Part shown: positions 1 to 8,271 of the stretch, piece after piece | How positions within the stretch are numbered: the first letter of the stretch is position 1 | How the letters are laid out: the number at the start of each line of letters is the position of its first letter | Assembly (NCBI RefSeq): GCF_900638025.1 | Contig: NZ_LR134481.1 | Span: 806,001 to 870,000, forward strand | Origin: Haemophilus parainfluenzae | GTDB lineage: Bacteria > Pseudomonadota > Gammaproteobacteria > Enterobacterales > Pasteurellaceae | DNA: 64,000 nt | Direction of reading: 5' to 3' | Made by a program: the position numbers and the translations under genes | Notes under the pieces: generated by a model | Database searches by the model: none | What the model saw: only the letters and a program-made list of their open reading frames with translations | What the model was told of the DNA's origin: nothing

Positions 1-345
1 GCCATGCACTACCCAGCCAAATTGATTTTTTGTACTACATTGATACTGCGCTGAATCAGGTAGATTATTGCCATATTGCGCACGTTGTTTTTCACAGAAT
101 GCGGGTGACCAAGATAAGGCCAACATATAATAATCAACAGGGGCATTTTTATTTTGCCCAATAGCATCATCGCGCATGATGACATCATAATTACCAAAAT
201 CTTTGGTATTTTTGACCGCGCTTTGACTTTGTTGTTGTGTAGTTGTTGGGGTTGGTTTGGTGTCTTTTTTGTGTTCAGTAAAATATTGCCAAATGCTAAA
301 TGCGGCAAGGGCAATAAGGGAAAGAGTGGAAACCTGTTTTTTCAT
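1..345 (-). CDS. Ribonuclease T2 family protein, N-terminal part (cut by window edge)
   Basis: The frame is open from an ATG at 345 to the window edge (115 codons). It starts with a charged MKKQ followed by a hydrophobic segment (about residues 5-20), consistent with a signal peptide or anchor for an exported nuclease. A polar linker rich in Thr and Gln follows. The mature part contains DYYMLALSWSPAFCE, typical of the first strand of RNase T2 / RNase I enzymes, and the window ends at WVVHG, the start of the first catalytic motif (HGLWP in the family). These enzymes cleave RNA through 2',3'-cyclic phosphates, usually in the periplasm. It is divergent from the ferredoxin gene, the same neighbour as in H. 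influenzae. The active site itself cannot be checked here. Confidence 0.85.
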   Translation of the reverse strand, partial: MKKQVSTLSLIALAAFSIWQYFTEHKKDTKPTPTTTQQQSQSAVKNTKDFGNYDVIMRDDAIGQNKNAPVDYYMLALSWSPAFCEKQRAQYGNNLPDSAQYQCSTKNQFGWVVHG

Positions 346-420
346 AAAAATCCTGTTTAAATTTTGTCAATTTTGCTTTTGTCGGCTATAATTCGCCGCT
401 TTCTCATATAAAGGAATGGT

Positions 421-681
421 ATGGCGTTACTGATCACAAACAAATGCACAAACTGCGATATGTGTCTCCCCGAATGTCCGAATGAAGCAATTTCAATCGG
501 CGAGGAGATCTATGTGATCGATCCTGTACTTTGTACGGAATGTGTTGGTCATTATGACACGCCAACCTGCCAAAAAGTTTGCCCAATTACAAACTGCATC
601 AAGCCAGATCCTGAGCATCAAGAAAGCGAAGAGCAGCTTTGGGAACGTTTTGTGATGATTCACCATTCGGATAAGTTGTAG
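421..681 (+). CDS. yfhL: YfhL-type 2[4Fe-4S] ferredoxin
   Basis: This 86-residue protein has two four-cysteine clusters. The first is Cys9, 12, 15 and 19 (CxxCxxCxxxCP). The second is Cys38, 41, 50 and 54, with an eight-residue insertion between its second and third cysteines and an acidic C-terminal tail. Both features mark the Alvin/YfhL ferredoxin type rather than the short clostridial type. It is a small cytoplasmic electron carrier with two low-potential clusters; the redox partner is not evident from the context. The full family length is present. It lies directly downstream of a divergent RNase T2 gene. Confidence 0.93.
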   Translation: MALLITNKCTNCDMCLPECPNEAISIGEEIYVIDPVLCTECVGHYDTPTCQKVCPITNCIKPDPEHQESEEQLWERFVMIHHSDKL

Positions 682-710
682 AATTTACCTGATCTTTTTC
701 TTTTCGTCCA

Positions 711-869
711 ATGACTATGAATAAAACGAAGTTAATTAAAATCGCCATCATTCTGATTTATTTGTTCAGTCCAATTGATATTTTGCCTGAAGCGGTGCTT
801 GGCCCATTAGGTTTGGTGGATGATGCGGCAGCCATTGCTTTATTAATTCGAATTTTATTGAAAAAATAA
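711..869 (+). CDS. Small DUF1232 (YkvA-like) membrane protein, 52 aa
   Basis: An ATG-initiated 52-codon frame reads MTMNKTKLIKIAIILIYLFS, then PIDILPEAVLGPLGLVDD and a second hydrophobic stretch ending in KK. The central SPIDILPE...G.vDD pattern is the signature of the DUF1232 family, short one- or two-helix membrane proteins of unknown function. A second ATG at 717 is an alternative start. It begins 29 bp after the ferredoxin stop on the same strand and could be cotranscribed with it. The gene looks complete for a minimal family member. Confidence 0.75.
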   Translation: MTMNKTKLIKIAIILIYLFSPIDILPEAVLGPLGLVDDAAAIALLIRILLKK

Positions 870-979
870 AAACTTGAATAAAATCAACCGCACTTTGCTT
901 TTCTCATTCTTGCAAAATCCCGTCAATTTCTCTAAACTACGCGTCGGAATATTTCTTTCCTCATCATTTCACTTTAAAC

Positions 980-1003
980 GCTACCCGTGAGTAGCAAAAG
1001 GGA
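980..1003 (+). promoter_or_regulatory. Possible leader pseudoknot covering the ribosome binding site
   Basis: A perfect 5-bp stem GCTAC/GTAGC (980-984 with 991-995) encloses CCGTGA and is followed by AAAAGGGA, the ribosome binding site of the MFS gene. The loop CC could pair with the GG of the binding site to form a small H-type pseudoknot. No known riboswitch consensus is matched, so this is only a structural observation. Confidence 0.25.
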
Positions 1004-1011
1004 CTTCAATC

Positions 1012-2226
1012 ATGACAAACGTCAATCAATATGGCTGGAAAGCCTTGATTGGATCTTCTGTCGGCTACGCGATGGATGGATTCGATCTTCTTATTCTTGG
1101 ATTTATGCTTAGTGCCATTTCGGCCGATCTTAATTTAACTCCTGCACAATCGGGCTCATTAGTCACTTGGACACTTATTGGTGCTGTAGTGGGCGGCATT
1201 GTATTTGGCGCATTAAGCGATCGTTACGGTCGAGTACGCGTGCTAACTTGGACAATCGTCCTCTTCGCTGTATTTACCGGTTTATGTGCAATCGCACAAG
1301 GCTATTGGGATTTATTAATTTATCGTACTATTGCGGGTATCGGTTTGGGCGGTGAATTTGGTATCGGTATGGCATTAGCCATTGAAGCTTGGCCTGCAAA
1401 ACACCGCGCAAAAGCAGCGTCTTATGTGGCATTAGGTTGGCAAGTGGGAGTGTTAGCGGCTGCGTTACTCACCCCTGTATTGCTTCCACATATCGGCTGG
1501 CGCGGCATGTTCGTTGTTGGTATCTTCCCAGCGTTTGTTGCTTGGTATTTACGTACCCGTTTACACGAACCTGAAATTTTCTCACAAAAACAGACCGAAC
1601 TTTCAACCCAAAAAATATCGAAACTGGAATCTTTCAAACTCTTAGTAAAAGATAAAGCAACTACAAAAGTAAGCCTTGGTATAGTGGTTTTAACGTCTGT
1701 ACAAAACTTCGGTTACTACGGCATTATGATTTGGATGCCAAACTTCTTATCTAAACAACTTGGCTTTAGTTTAACGAAATCAGGTTTGTGGACGGCTGTT
1801 ACCGTATGCGGCATGATGGCAGGGATTTGGGTTTTTGGTCGCTTAGCGGATAGAGTTGGGCGTAAACCAAGTTTCTTATTATTCCAACTTGGTGCAGTGA
1901 TCAGCATCATCACTTACTCTCAATTAACTGACCCAAGCGCTATGTTGGTGGCTGGTGCGTTCTTGGGGATGTTCGTAAACGGCATGATGGGCGGTTATGG
2001 TGCATTAATGGCAGAAGCTTATCCAACAGAAGCACGTGCAACGGCACAAAATGTGTTGTTTAACTTAGGTCGTGCTGTTGGTGGTTTCGGACCAGTTGTG
2101 GTTGGAGCGATTGTCTCCGCGTATTCATTCAGCATTGCGATTGCTTTCTTGGCGGTGATTTATGTGATCGACATGGTAGCGACAGTCTTCTTTGTGCCAG
2201 AATTAAAAGGCAAAGAATTAAGCTAA
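1012..2226 (+). CDS. MFS transporter, aromatic acid:H+ symporter-like
   Basis: The 404-residue protein has twelve predicted membrane helices in two halves. The N-terminal GYAMDGFDLLILGFML segment with Asp in helix 1 is typical of the aromatic acid:H+ symporter and sugar-porter-like MFS carriers. The loop 2-3 motif GALSDRYGRVR is present, with its counterpart GRLADRVGRK in the second half. It resembles the H. influenzae protein annotated as a putative metabolite transport protein (HI_0281, from memory). The substrate cannot be inferred. It is monocistronic: a terminator follows, and the gene is preceded by a leader with a short hairpin and the binding site AAGGGA. Confidence 0.85.
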   Translation: MTNVNQYGWKALIGSSVGYAMDGFDLLILGFMLSAISADLNLTPAQSGSLVTWTLIGAVVGGIVFGALSDRYGRVRVLTWTIVLFAVFTGLCAIAQGYWDLLIYRTIAGIGLGGEFGIGMALAIEAWPAKHRAKAASYVALGWQVGVLAAALLTPVLLPHIGWRGMFVVGIFPAFVAWYLRTRLHEPEIFSQKQTELSTQKISKLESFKLLVKDKATTKVSLGIVVLTSVQNFGYYGIMIWMPNFLSKQLGFSLTKSGLWTAVTVCGMMAGIWVFGRLADRVGRKPSFLLFQLGAVISIITYSQLTDPSAMLVAGAFLGMFVNGMMGGYGALMAEAYPTEARATAQNVLFNLGRAVGGFGPVVVGAIVSAYSFSIAIAFLAVIYVIDMVATVFFVPELKGKELS

Positions 2227-2252
2227 GTGCGGTCAAAAAAATTTAAGTTTTG

Positions 2253-2285
2253 AAAACATCGGGGTTAAAACCGATGTTTTTTATT
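2253..2285 (+). terminator. Rho-independent terminator after the MFS gene
   Basis: AAAACATCGG..CCGATGTTTTTT forms a hairpin with a T-run, 27 bp after the MFS stop. An uptake sequence lies between the stop codon and the hairpin. Confidence 0.85.
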
Positions 2286-2359
2286 TGTGAAAAATCAGCC
2301 AATTTCAACCGTACTTTATGCTAAACTATAAGCAATTTTCCCAATTTTGAAGAATTATC

Positions 2360-4063
2360 GTGTACGCTAAACGTTCAGTTTCTACCCGTATTGCTAAATA
2401 TTTATTTGTAGTCATTATCTTCATGGGCATTATTAGCTCATTGAGTTTGCTCGTGATGGCCAGTAATAAATCGGATGCGGAAGCCATTAATATTTCAGGT
2501 TCTTTGCGTATGCAAAGTTATCGACTATTAACGGAAATGGAACGTTCGCCGGATACAGTCGAACAGAATCTGGTGCGTTATCAACGTAGCCTCAATGCAG
2601 AGGCCTTGCTTTCTGTGCAGAATCAGCTTTTCGCACCTTCAGGGGTGAGGGAATCCTATCAAAAAATTCTAAAACGCTGGGCAGTGATGTCCGATTTCGC
2701 TCGTGCACATCAAATCGAAAAATATCATGCAGAACTGAAAAGTTATGTACAAGATGTCGATGATTTCGTGTTGGAATTACAACGCTTTGCTGAACAAAAA
2801 TGGATTAGTGCGGTTTCTGTGCTATGTGTTTCAATGCTATTGATCCTTGCGATGGTGTCTCATGTTATTTGGTATATGAAGCTCGAAGTCGTGAAGCCTT
2901 TAGAGCAGATGACCAAAGCCAGTATGCAAGTGCAAATGGGGCAGTTTAAACATATCCAGCTTGATACAGAAAGTGGTAACGAGCTTGGTGTTTTGGCAAA
3001 AGTGTTTACGCAAATGTCATCGGAATTAGGGCGACTTTATTCCCGTTTAGAAGATGCGGTAAATGAGCAAACGCAAAAGTTGCGTCAAACTAACCGCTCT
3101 TTAACAACACTTTATCAAAGCTCACAGTTACTTACGCCCACGAAGATTAATGATAAAATTCTCAGCCAAGTGCTCAATCATATTCGTGTCAGCGAACATT
3201 TACGCTACATTGAGTTAGAAATTTTCGGATCAGAACATTGGGAAATTTCTTTTGGTCAAAAAGATCCTAAACAATCACTTCAAGTCGAAGAACTTTCCAT
3301 TGAAAATGAAAACTTAGCAGTGCTCTCATGGCAAGCCGGTTTACCTTGTCCCGATCCGCGAATGATGAAAAACTTAGGGCAAATGGTGGCAAAAGCGTTG
3401 TATTCACACAAAACGCAACGCCAGCAAGAGCAACTCTTATTGATGGAAGAGCGGTCAATTATTGCACGGGAATTACATGACTCGTTGGCACAAGTGCTGT
3501 CTTTCTTACAAATTCAATTAACGCTGTTAAAGCATAATTTGAAGAAAGAAGACGAGAAATCAAAAGAAAAAAGTATTGTCATCATTGGTGAATTTGAACA
3601 AGCTTTATCAGATGGTTATTCTCAATTACGAGAATTATTGGCGACCTTCCGTTTAACGGTGCAAGAAGCCAATTTACAGGTTGCCTTGGAACAAGTTATC
3701 GAAAGTTTGCGCTCACAAACGAAGATGCAAATGACTGTGGACTGCAGTTTGCCATCGCAAAGTTTAAATCCACAAGAATTAGTGCACGTTTTGCAAATTG
3801 TGCGTGAAGCAACGCTGAATGCGATTAAACACTCAAAAGGCACGCTGATTGAAGTGAAAGCGCATATTAATGCCGAGGGTGAATATGAAATTCTTGTGCA
3901 AGATAATGGTGTCGGGATTCCGACATTAGATGAGCCAGAAGGGCATTATGGTTTAAATATCATGACAGAGCGTAGTCGACAATTAAATGCTCAGTTCAGT
4001 ATTTCAAAAGGGGAGCAAGGTGGTACTATCGTAAAAATCACGCTTCCTCACACATTTTTTTAA
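2360..4063 (+). CDS. narQ: Nitrate/nitrite sensor histidine kinase NarQ
   Basis: A 567-residue kinase starting at GTG. It has transmembrane helix 1 (about 14-34), a periplasmic sensor domain carrying the P-box-like SGSLRMQSYRLL (about 46-57) that binds nitrate/nitrite, helix 2 (about 147-169), a HAMP linker and a coiled-coil signalling region. The NarX/NarQ-type HisKA_3 domain has ARELHDSLAQ with the phospho-acceptor at His373. The HATPase domain has N-box REATLNAIKHS and DNGVG. It phosphorylates a NarP/NarL-type regulator, which is not in this window. narQ-murB-rpoH is the order I recall in H. influenzae. The gene ends 9 bp before murB, so the two are probably cotranscribed. Confidence 0.93.
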   Translation: MYAKRSVSTRIAKYLFVVIIFMGIISSLSLLVMASNKSDAEAINISGSLRMQSYRLLTEMERSPDTVEQNLVRYQRSLNAEALLSVQNQLFAPSGVRESYQKILKRWAVMSDFARAHQIEKYHAELKSYVQDVDDFVLELQRFAEQKWISAVSVLCVSMLLILAMVSHVIWYMKLEVVKPLEQMTKASMQVQMGQFKHIQLDTESGNELGVLAKVFTQMSSELGRLYSRLEDAVNEQTQKLRQTNRSLTTLYQSSQLLTPTKINDKILSQVLNHIRVSEHLRYIELEIFGSEHWEISFGQKDPKQSLQVEELSIENENLAVLSWQAGLPCPDPRMMKNLGQMVAKALYSHKTQRQQEQLLLMEERSIIARELHDSLAQVLSFLQIQLTLLKHNLKKEDEKSKEKSIVIIGEFEQALSDGYSQLRELLATFRLTVQEANLQVALEQVIESLRSQTKMQMTVDCSLPSQSLNPQELVHVLQIVREATLNAIKHSKGTLIEVKAHINAEGEYEILVQDNGVGIPTLDEPEGHYGLNIMTERSRQLNAQFSISKGEQGGTIVKITLPHTFF

Positions 4064-4072
4064 GGAAAGTTC

Positions 4073-5098
4073 ATGCAAAGTTTACAACCGTTTCACACCT
4101 TCAATATTCCAGTAAATGCGCGTGAAATTATTGAAGCCACATCGATTGAACAAATCCAACAAGCTTGGCAAAAAGCACAAGCTGAAAATCTACCTGTCTT
4201 ATTTTTAGGACAAGGCAGCAATATGCTGTTTTTAGACGATTTCCAAGGTGTTGTAATTGTTAATCGTTTATCGAGTATTCAACAGAGAGAAGATAGCGAT
4301 TACCATTATTTGCATGTCAATGGTGGCGAAAATTGGCATCAGTTGGTGGAATGGTCACTCTTGCAAGGAATTAATGGTTTAGAAAATCTCGCACTCATTC
4401 CTGGTTGTGCTGGTTCAGCGCCGATTCAAAATATTGGTGCGTATGGCGTAGAATTTAAAGATGTGTGTGATTATGTGGATGTATTGAATCTCAACACGGG
4501 CGAACAATTCCGTTTACAGGCGAGCGAATGTGAATTTGGTTATCGTGAAAGTATTTTTAAACATCGCTATGCGCAAGGTTATGTGATTACAGCGGTTGGA
4601 TTGAAATTAACCAAAAATTGGCAACCGATTTTAAAATATGGCTCATTAGTGAATTTTGATCCTCAAACTGTAACGGCAAAACAAGTGTTTGATGAAGTGT
4701 GCCATATTCGCCGTAGTAAATTGCCCGATCCTAAAGAGTTTGGCAACGCGGGCAGTTTCTTCAAAAATCCTGTGGTGAGCGCCGAGCAATTTGCGAAAAT
4801 TCAAAAACAGGTCGAAAATCTACCGCACTTTCCACAATCGGATGGCTCTGTGAAACTTGCAGCAGGTTGGTTAATCGATCAATGCCATTTAAAAGGTTTT
4901 CAAATCGGTGGCGCGGCGGTTCATCAACAGCAGGCTTTAGTGCTGATTAATAAAGGCAATGCCACTGGACAGGATGTTGTTAAGCTAGCACATCATATCC
5001 GTCAAACTGTAGCGGATAAATTTGGTGTGTATTTACAGCCAGAGGTACGCTTTATGGGCGCAAATGGCGAAGTGAATTCAGAGCAAGCCATTAGTTAA
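4073..5098 (+). CDS. murB: UDP-N-acetylenolpyruvoylglucosamine reductase MurB
   Basis: MurB reduces UDP-GlcNAc-enolpyruvate to UDP-MurNAc with NADPH in the cytosolic phase of peptidoglycan synthesis. The 341-residue length fits the type I (E. coli-like) enzyme. Visible motifs are the FAD pyrophosphate site [45 protein letters not shown] with the catalytic Ser, and C-terminal LQPEVRFMG with the catalytic Glu. TAAGGA at the end of narQ supplies the ribosome binding site, so expression is probably coupled. Confidence 0.97.
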   Translation: MQSLQPFHTFNIPVNAREIIEATSIEQIQQAWQKAQAENLPVLFLGQGSNMLFLDDFQGVVIVNRLSSIQQREDSDYHYLHVNGGENWHQLVEWSLLQGINGLENLALIPGCAGSAPIQNIGAYGVEFKDVCDYVDVLNLNTGEQFRLQASECEFGYRESIFKHRYAQGYVITAVGLKLTKNWQPILKYGSLVNFDPQTVTAKQVFDEVCHIRRSKLPDPKEFGNAGSFFKNPVVSAEQFAKIQKQVENLPHFPQSDGSVKLAAGWLIDQCHLKGFQIGGAAVHQQQALVLINKGNATGQDVVKLAHHIRQTVADKFGVYLQPEVRFMGANGEVNSEQAIS

Positions 5099-5117
5099 TT
5101 TATAGAGGAAAGCCATC

Positions 5118-5429
5118 ATGAACTTTAAAGACATTTTAGAGGCTTTACCAAGCATTGATCATTTAACAGGTTTAGACGTATTAAACGGTAAAACCGTGAT
5201 TCATCATATTCCTGCTGCACCGGGCAAACTTGGCTCGCTTCGTCTTTATCATGCGTTAGCAGAAAAATTTAACGGAAAATTAGACCGCACTTCTGCACAA
5301 CAAGGCATTGAATGGTTTGCAGAGCATGTAGAAGATGCGAAACAAAATCCTGGAAAACACCCGAATATTGATTTATTGTTTAAAGTGGTGGCAGAGGATG
5401 TGGTTTATTCGCTTGTGCCATTAAAATAA
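5118..5429 (+). CDS. DUF2322 family protein
   Basis: A small soluble protein of 103 residues that matches the DUF2322 family, conserved in Pasteurellaceae and some other proteobacteria with no assigned function. There is no signal peptide or membrane segment. GLDVLNGKTVIHHIPAAPGK and KHPNIDLLFKVV are the most distinctive stretches. It follows murB by 20 bp with the binding site GAGGA and is probably the last gene of the narQ-murB unit, since rpoH has its own promoter just downstream. Confidence 0.75.
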   Translation: MNFKDILEALPSIDHLTGLDVLNGKTVIHHIPAAPGKLGSLRLYHALAEKFNGKLDRTSAQQGIEWFAEHVEDAKQNPGKHPNIDLLFKVVAEDVVYSLVPLK

Positions 5430-5474
5430 TTTGAAAATTTTTAGTGGTTAATCTGAACTTTCAATCGTTAAAAA

Positions 5475-5503
5475 CTGTCAAATAAAACAAATTGAGGTAT
5501 AAT
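5475..5503 (+). promoter_or_regulatory. Sigma-70 type promoter of rpoH
   Basis: CTGTCA (5475-5480) and a perfect TATAAT (5498-5503) are separated by 17 bp. Transcription would start near 5510 and give a leader of about 65 nt. Confidence 0.65.
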
Positions 5504-5511
5504 GACAACAG

Positions 5512-5574
5512 TTGTTATACAATAACAAATAAGTAATGAGTCGGGGCCTAGCTCCGCATGCTGTGAGGAGAAGA
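5512..5574 (+). promoter_or_regulatory. Structured rpoH 5' leader (palindrome and SD-sequestering hairpin)
   Basis: A 7-bp inverted repeat TTGTTAT/ATAACAA (5512-5528, 3-nt spacer) starts the leader. Further down, CGGGG/CTCCG forms one hairpin. The same CTCC can instead pair with GGAG of the Shine-Dalgarno sequence through CTCCGCA and TGTGAGGAG. Alternative pairing of the binding site would suit a temperature-sensitive switch for the heat-shock sigma factor, but this is inference from base complementarity alone. Confidence 0.4.
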
Positions 5575-6417
5575 ATGAATAAAGAAACTCAAATGATGTT
5601 AGTACCTCAAGGTAGCATCGAAGGTTATATTCGAGCAGCAAACGAATATCCGATGCTAACTGCAGAGGAAGAAAAAAGCTTAGCTGAACGTTTGTATTAT
5701 GAAGGTGATATTGAAGCAGCGAAAAAGTTGGTTTTATCACACTTACGTTTTGTTATTCATGTTGCGCGTGGTTATTCAGGTTATGGATTACCGCAAGCAG
5801 ATTTAATTCAAGAAGGTAATATCGGATTAATGAAAGCGGTAAAACGTTTTAATCCGGAAGTGGGTGTTCGCCTTGTGTCTTTTGCGGTGCATTGGATCAA
5901 AGCTGAAATCCATGAATATGTCCTTCGCAACTGGCGTATTGTGAAAGTCGCGACCACGAAAGCACAACGTAAATTGTTCTTTAACCTACGTAAAACTAAA
6001 CAACGTTTAGGTTGGTTCAATGAAAACGAAGTGGATATGGTGGCGAATGAGCTTGGCGTATCAAAAGAAGATGTCATCGAAATGGAATCCCGTATGACAG
6101 GGGCTGATGTAGGCTTTGATTTGCCAACAGACGATGATGACGAAGTTTATGCACCTTCTTTATATTTAGAAGATAAAAGCTCAAACTTTGCGGCAGAACT
6201 TGAAAGCGAAAACTTTGAAGAACAAGCAACAGAAAAGTTAGGTACAGCCTTAGCAAATCTTGACGAACGTAGCCAAGATATTATCAAAGCGCGTTGGTTA
6301 GATGATGATAAAGCCACCCTTCATGATCTTGCAGCAAAATATAATGTGTCTGCAGAACGTATTCGTCAGCTTGAAGCAAACGCACTGAAAAAACTTAAAA
6401 GTGCGGTTGATTTCTAA
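5575..6417 (+). CDS. rpoH: RNA polymerase heat-shock sigma factor sigma-32 (RpoH)
   Basis: The 280-residue sigma factor directs RNA polymerase to heat-shock promoters. Region 2 contains [16 protein letters not shown] and [20 protein letters not shown]. The RpoH box [10 protein letters not shown] is present; this motif separates RpoH from RpoD and RpoS. Region 4 ends with [21 protein letters not shown] chose ATG 5575 because of the strong GAGGAG 5 nt upstream and because homologues begin MNKETQ; an upstream in-frame ATG at 5536 has no such site. It is monocistronic, with its own promoter and a terminator right after the stop. Confidence 0.96.
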   Translation: MNKETQMMLVPQGSIEGYIRAANEYPMLTAEEEKSLAERLYYEGDIEAAKKLVLSHLRFVIHVARGYSGYGLPQADLIQEGNIGLMKAVKRFNPEVGVRLVSFAVHWIKAEIHEYVLRNWRIVKVATTKAQRKLFFNLRKTKQRLGWFNENEVDMVANELGVSKEDVIEMESRMTGADVGFDLPTDDDDEVYAPSLYLEDKSSNFAAELESENFEEQATEKLGTALANLDERSQDIIKARWLDDDKATLHDLAAKYNVSAERIRQLEANALKKLKSAVDF

Positions 6418-6433
6418 GCCATTTTGATAAAAA

Positions 6434-6463
6434 GAAAACCTGTCGATTATCGACAGGTTTTTT
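6434..6463 (+). terminator. rpoH / plsY bidirectional terminator
   Basis: AAAACCTGTCGAT and ATCGACAGGTTTTTTT form a strong hairpin between the convergent rpoH and plsY genes. Confidence 0.88.
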
Positions 6464-6466
6464 TAT

Positions 6467-7066
6467 TTATTTCTTTTTGGATTTTCCCCACATTTTATCT
6501 TCTTGGCCTCGCCATAAGCGCTGAATATTGTCGTGGTGACGATAAATCAGCAAACAGCAAACTAAGGCAACGGGGAAGGTAAATTCCGGTTTAAGCCACC
6601 AAACATAAAATGGTACGAGAAGTGCTGTGATAACCGCACTTAATGAAGAATAGCGACTAATTAAGAAGACTAACAACCAAGTGCCAAGCGTTGAACCAGC
6701 GACGCCCCAAGAGATGGGAGCAATAGCGCCAAATGCGGTCGCTACACCTTTCCCGCCTTTAAATTGAAAGAAAATAGGGAAGATATGTCCTAAACACGCA
6801 CCCAAGGCAACCATGCCTAATTCAAATTGCGTGAGTCCTAAATAATACCCCGCCCAAACCGGTAACATCCCTTTTAAAATATCGCAAATTAATACTGCAA
6901 GCGCCGCCCAACGTCCGCCAATACGCAATACATTGGTCGCACCAGGATTATGAGAGCCATTTTTTCGTGGGTCAGGCAAGCCTGCTACCTTACAAATCAA
7001 AATTGCACTGGAAATCGAACCCAGTAAATAAGCAAAAATCATATAAAAAAGGGCAAATAGGCTCAT
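6467..7066 (-). CDS. plsY: Glycerol-3-phosphate acyltransferase PlsY
   Basis: An integral membrane acyltransferase of 199 residues that transfers the acyl group from acyl-phosphate to the sn-1 position of glycerol-3-phosphate, the first step of phospholipid synthesis. Motifs are [23 protein letters not shown] and the glycine-rich [12 protein letters not shown]. Five or so hydrophobic helices and a basic tail (KMWGKSKKK) are visible. The start at 7066 is preferred: GGAG lies 6 nt upstream, and the longer reading would begin at GTG inside that site. It is convergent with rpoH and divergent from folB, as I recall for H. influenzae. Confidence 0.95.
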   Translation of the reverse strand: MSLFALFYMIFAYLLGSISSAILICKVAGLPDPRKNGSHNPGATNVLRIGGRWAALAVLICDILKGMLPVWAGYYLGLTQFELGMVALGACLGHIFPIFFQFKGGKGVATAFGAIAPISWGVAGSTLGTWLLVFLISRYSSLSAVITALLVPFYVWWLKPEFTFPVALVCCLLIYRHHDNIQRLWRGQEDKMWGKSKKK

Positions 7067-7163
7067 TTTGTGCTCCACAATCTTGATTGTATTTGAAAAA
7101 CTTGTTCGTTATTTTAACCAAACTTGATAGCATAAGCCCACTATATTTTTACAGGAATGAGAG

Positions 7164-7520
7164 ATGGATCGTATTTTTATTGAAGAATTAGTGGTCTTCG
7201 CACAAATTGGCGTGTATGACTGGGAGCAACAAATTAAACAAAAGCTCGTTTTTGATTTGGAAATGGCATGGGATTGTCAAAAAGCCGCAGAAACAGATGA
7301 TGTGCAATACTGCCTCAATTATGCCGAAGTCAGTCAATTTATTTTAGATTATGTCCAAGCTAAGCCATTTTTATTGATTGAGCGTGTGGCTTATGAAGTA
7401 GCAGAGCAATTACAACAACGTTTTGGGATTTCATGGTTACGCCTCAAATTAAGCAAACCTAAAGCGGTTGCGCAAGCAAGTAATGTCGGAATTATTGTAG
7501 AACGAGGCGAGTTGAAATAA
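7164..7520 (+). CDS. folB: Dihydroneopterin aldolase FolB
   Basis: A 118-residue T-fold enzyme that cleaves 7,8-dihydroneopterin to 6-hydroxymethyldihydropterin and glycolaldehyde in folate synthesis. Motifs are the N-terminal IEELVVFAQIGVYDWEQ, the pterin-binding LNYAEVSQFI, LIERVAYEVAEQL with the conserved Glu, and KLSKPKAV with the conserved Lys. Its length is normal for FolB. It is divergent from plsY with about 100 bp for both promoters. A USS-pair terminator follows. Confidence 0.95.
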   Translation: MDRIFIEELVVFAQIGVYDWEQQIKQKLVFDLEMAWDCQKAAETDDVQYCLNYAEVSQFILDYVQAKPFLLIERVAYEVAEQLQQRFGISWLRLKLSKPKAVAQASNVGIIVERGELK

Positions 7521-7532
7521 TCGCTGAAAATT

Positions 7533-7567
7533 GACCGCACTTTGGAAATATCAAACCAAAGTGCGGT
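7533..7567. terminator. USS inverted-pair terminator, folB / CDF
   Basis: ACCGCACTTTG and CAAAGTGCGGT form an 11-bp stem from two head-to-head uptake sequences between convergent genes. It is followed by a T-rich run on either strand. A near-identical copy of this block occurs at 12431-12465. Confidence 0.75.
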
Positions 7568-7574
7568 TAATTTT

Positions 7575-8186
7575 TTAAGTGTTTTTTAATGCCAAGCGAA
7601 ATGCTCCAATTCCGCTTTTTAGCACAAGAATACTCAATATCATACTGGCTAAGGGATCCACCCATTGCCATCCGAGAAAATAAGCGCTCAATCCTGAAAG
7701 AATCGCGATAATGGAGCCAAATAAATCTGTTAATACATGCAGATAAGCGGCTTTGATATTAAGATTGTCATGATCACTTTTCAACATTATCCAAGCAACG
7801 AAAAGATTAACGAGTAATCCTAGCGATGCCACTCCTAGCATTGGTAATGCCATCATCTCGATGGGATTTTGCCAGCGTTGAATGGCTTCAACTAAAATCA
7901 TCAATGCCACAACAATCAATGAGCCGCTATTAAGTAGGGCAATGTATCTTTGTTTTTGAGTAGATAGAAACAACGCTAGCAAGGCTAAAAATAACGATAA
8001 ACTATCATTTGCCATGTGACCCGCATCAGCCATGAGAGCCAAGCTGTTAAACCAATAGCCGCCAACAAATTCGACAACCATAAAGCCGGTAATGATGGCA
8101 AAACTGAGCGCTAAGATTTTTTTATCTTGTGGAATATGTTCATGAGATGAATGGTCATGATGTTCATGGGAATGGTGGTCGGACAT
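7575..8186 (-). CDS. Short cation diffusion facilitator (CDF) metal exporter
   Basis: The protein has 203 residues: a His-rich cytoplasmic N-terminus (HHSHEHHDHSSHEH) and then six membrane helices. The CDF metal site is visible as ADAGHMANDSLSL in helix 2 and HVLTDLFGSI in helix 5. It ends just after helix 6 and so lacks the C-terminal cytoplasmic domain of typical members of about 300 residues. The start at 8186 is chosen for GAGGAG 4 nt upstream; the longer 8198 start overlaps that site. The divergent MerR-type gene and its 19-bp-spacer promoter imply induction by a metal (zinc, cadmium or cobalt). Confidence 0.88.
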   Translation of the reverse strand: MSDHHSHEHHDHSSHEHIPQDKKILALSFAIITGFMVVEFVGGYWFNSLALMADAGHMANDSLSLFLALLALFLSTQKQRYIALLNSGSLIVVALMILVEAIQRWQNPIEMMALPMLGVASLGLLVNLFVAWIMLKSDHDNLNIKAAYLHVLTDLFGSIIAILSGLSAYFLGWQWVDPLASMILSILVLKSGIGAFRLALKNT

Positions 8187-8223
8187 AATGCTCCTCATTG
8201 TGTCTTTAATTAACTTGAGATAA

Positions 8224-8254
8224 AGTATAAAGTCCGTAGCAACTACAAGGTCAA
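8224..8254 (-). promoter_or_regulatory. MerR-type promoter/operator of the CDF gene
   Basis: On the minus strand TTGACC (8254-8249) and TATACT (8229-8224) are separated by 19 bp, the stretched spacing characteristic of MerR-family-activated promoters. The spacer holds the imperfect dyad CCTTGTAG-TTG-CTACGG, close to the ZntR/CueR/PbrR-type operator. Confidence 0.82.
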
Positions 8255-8271
8255 GGCTTGATTTTAAAAAA

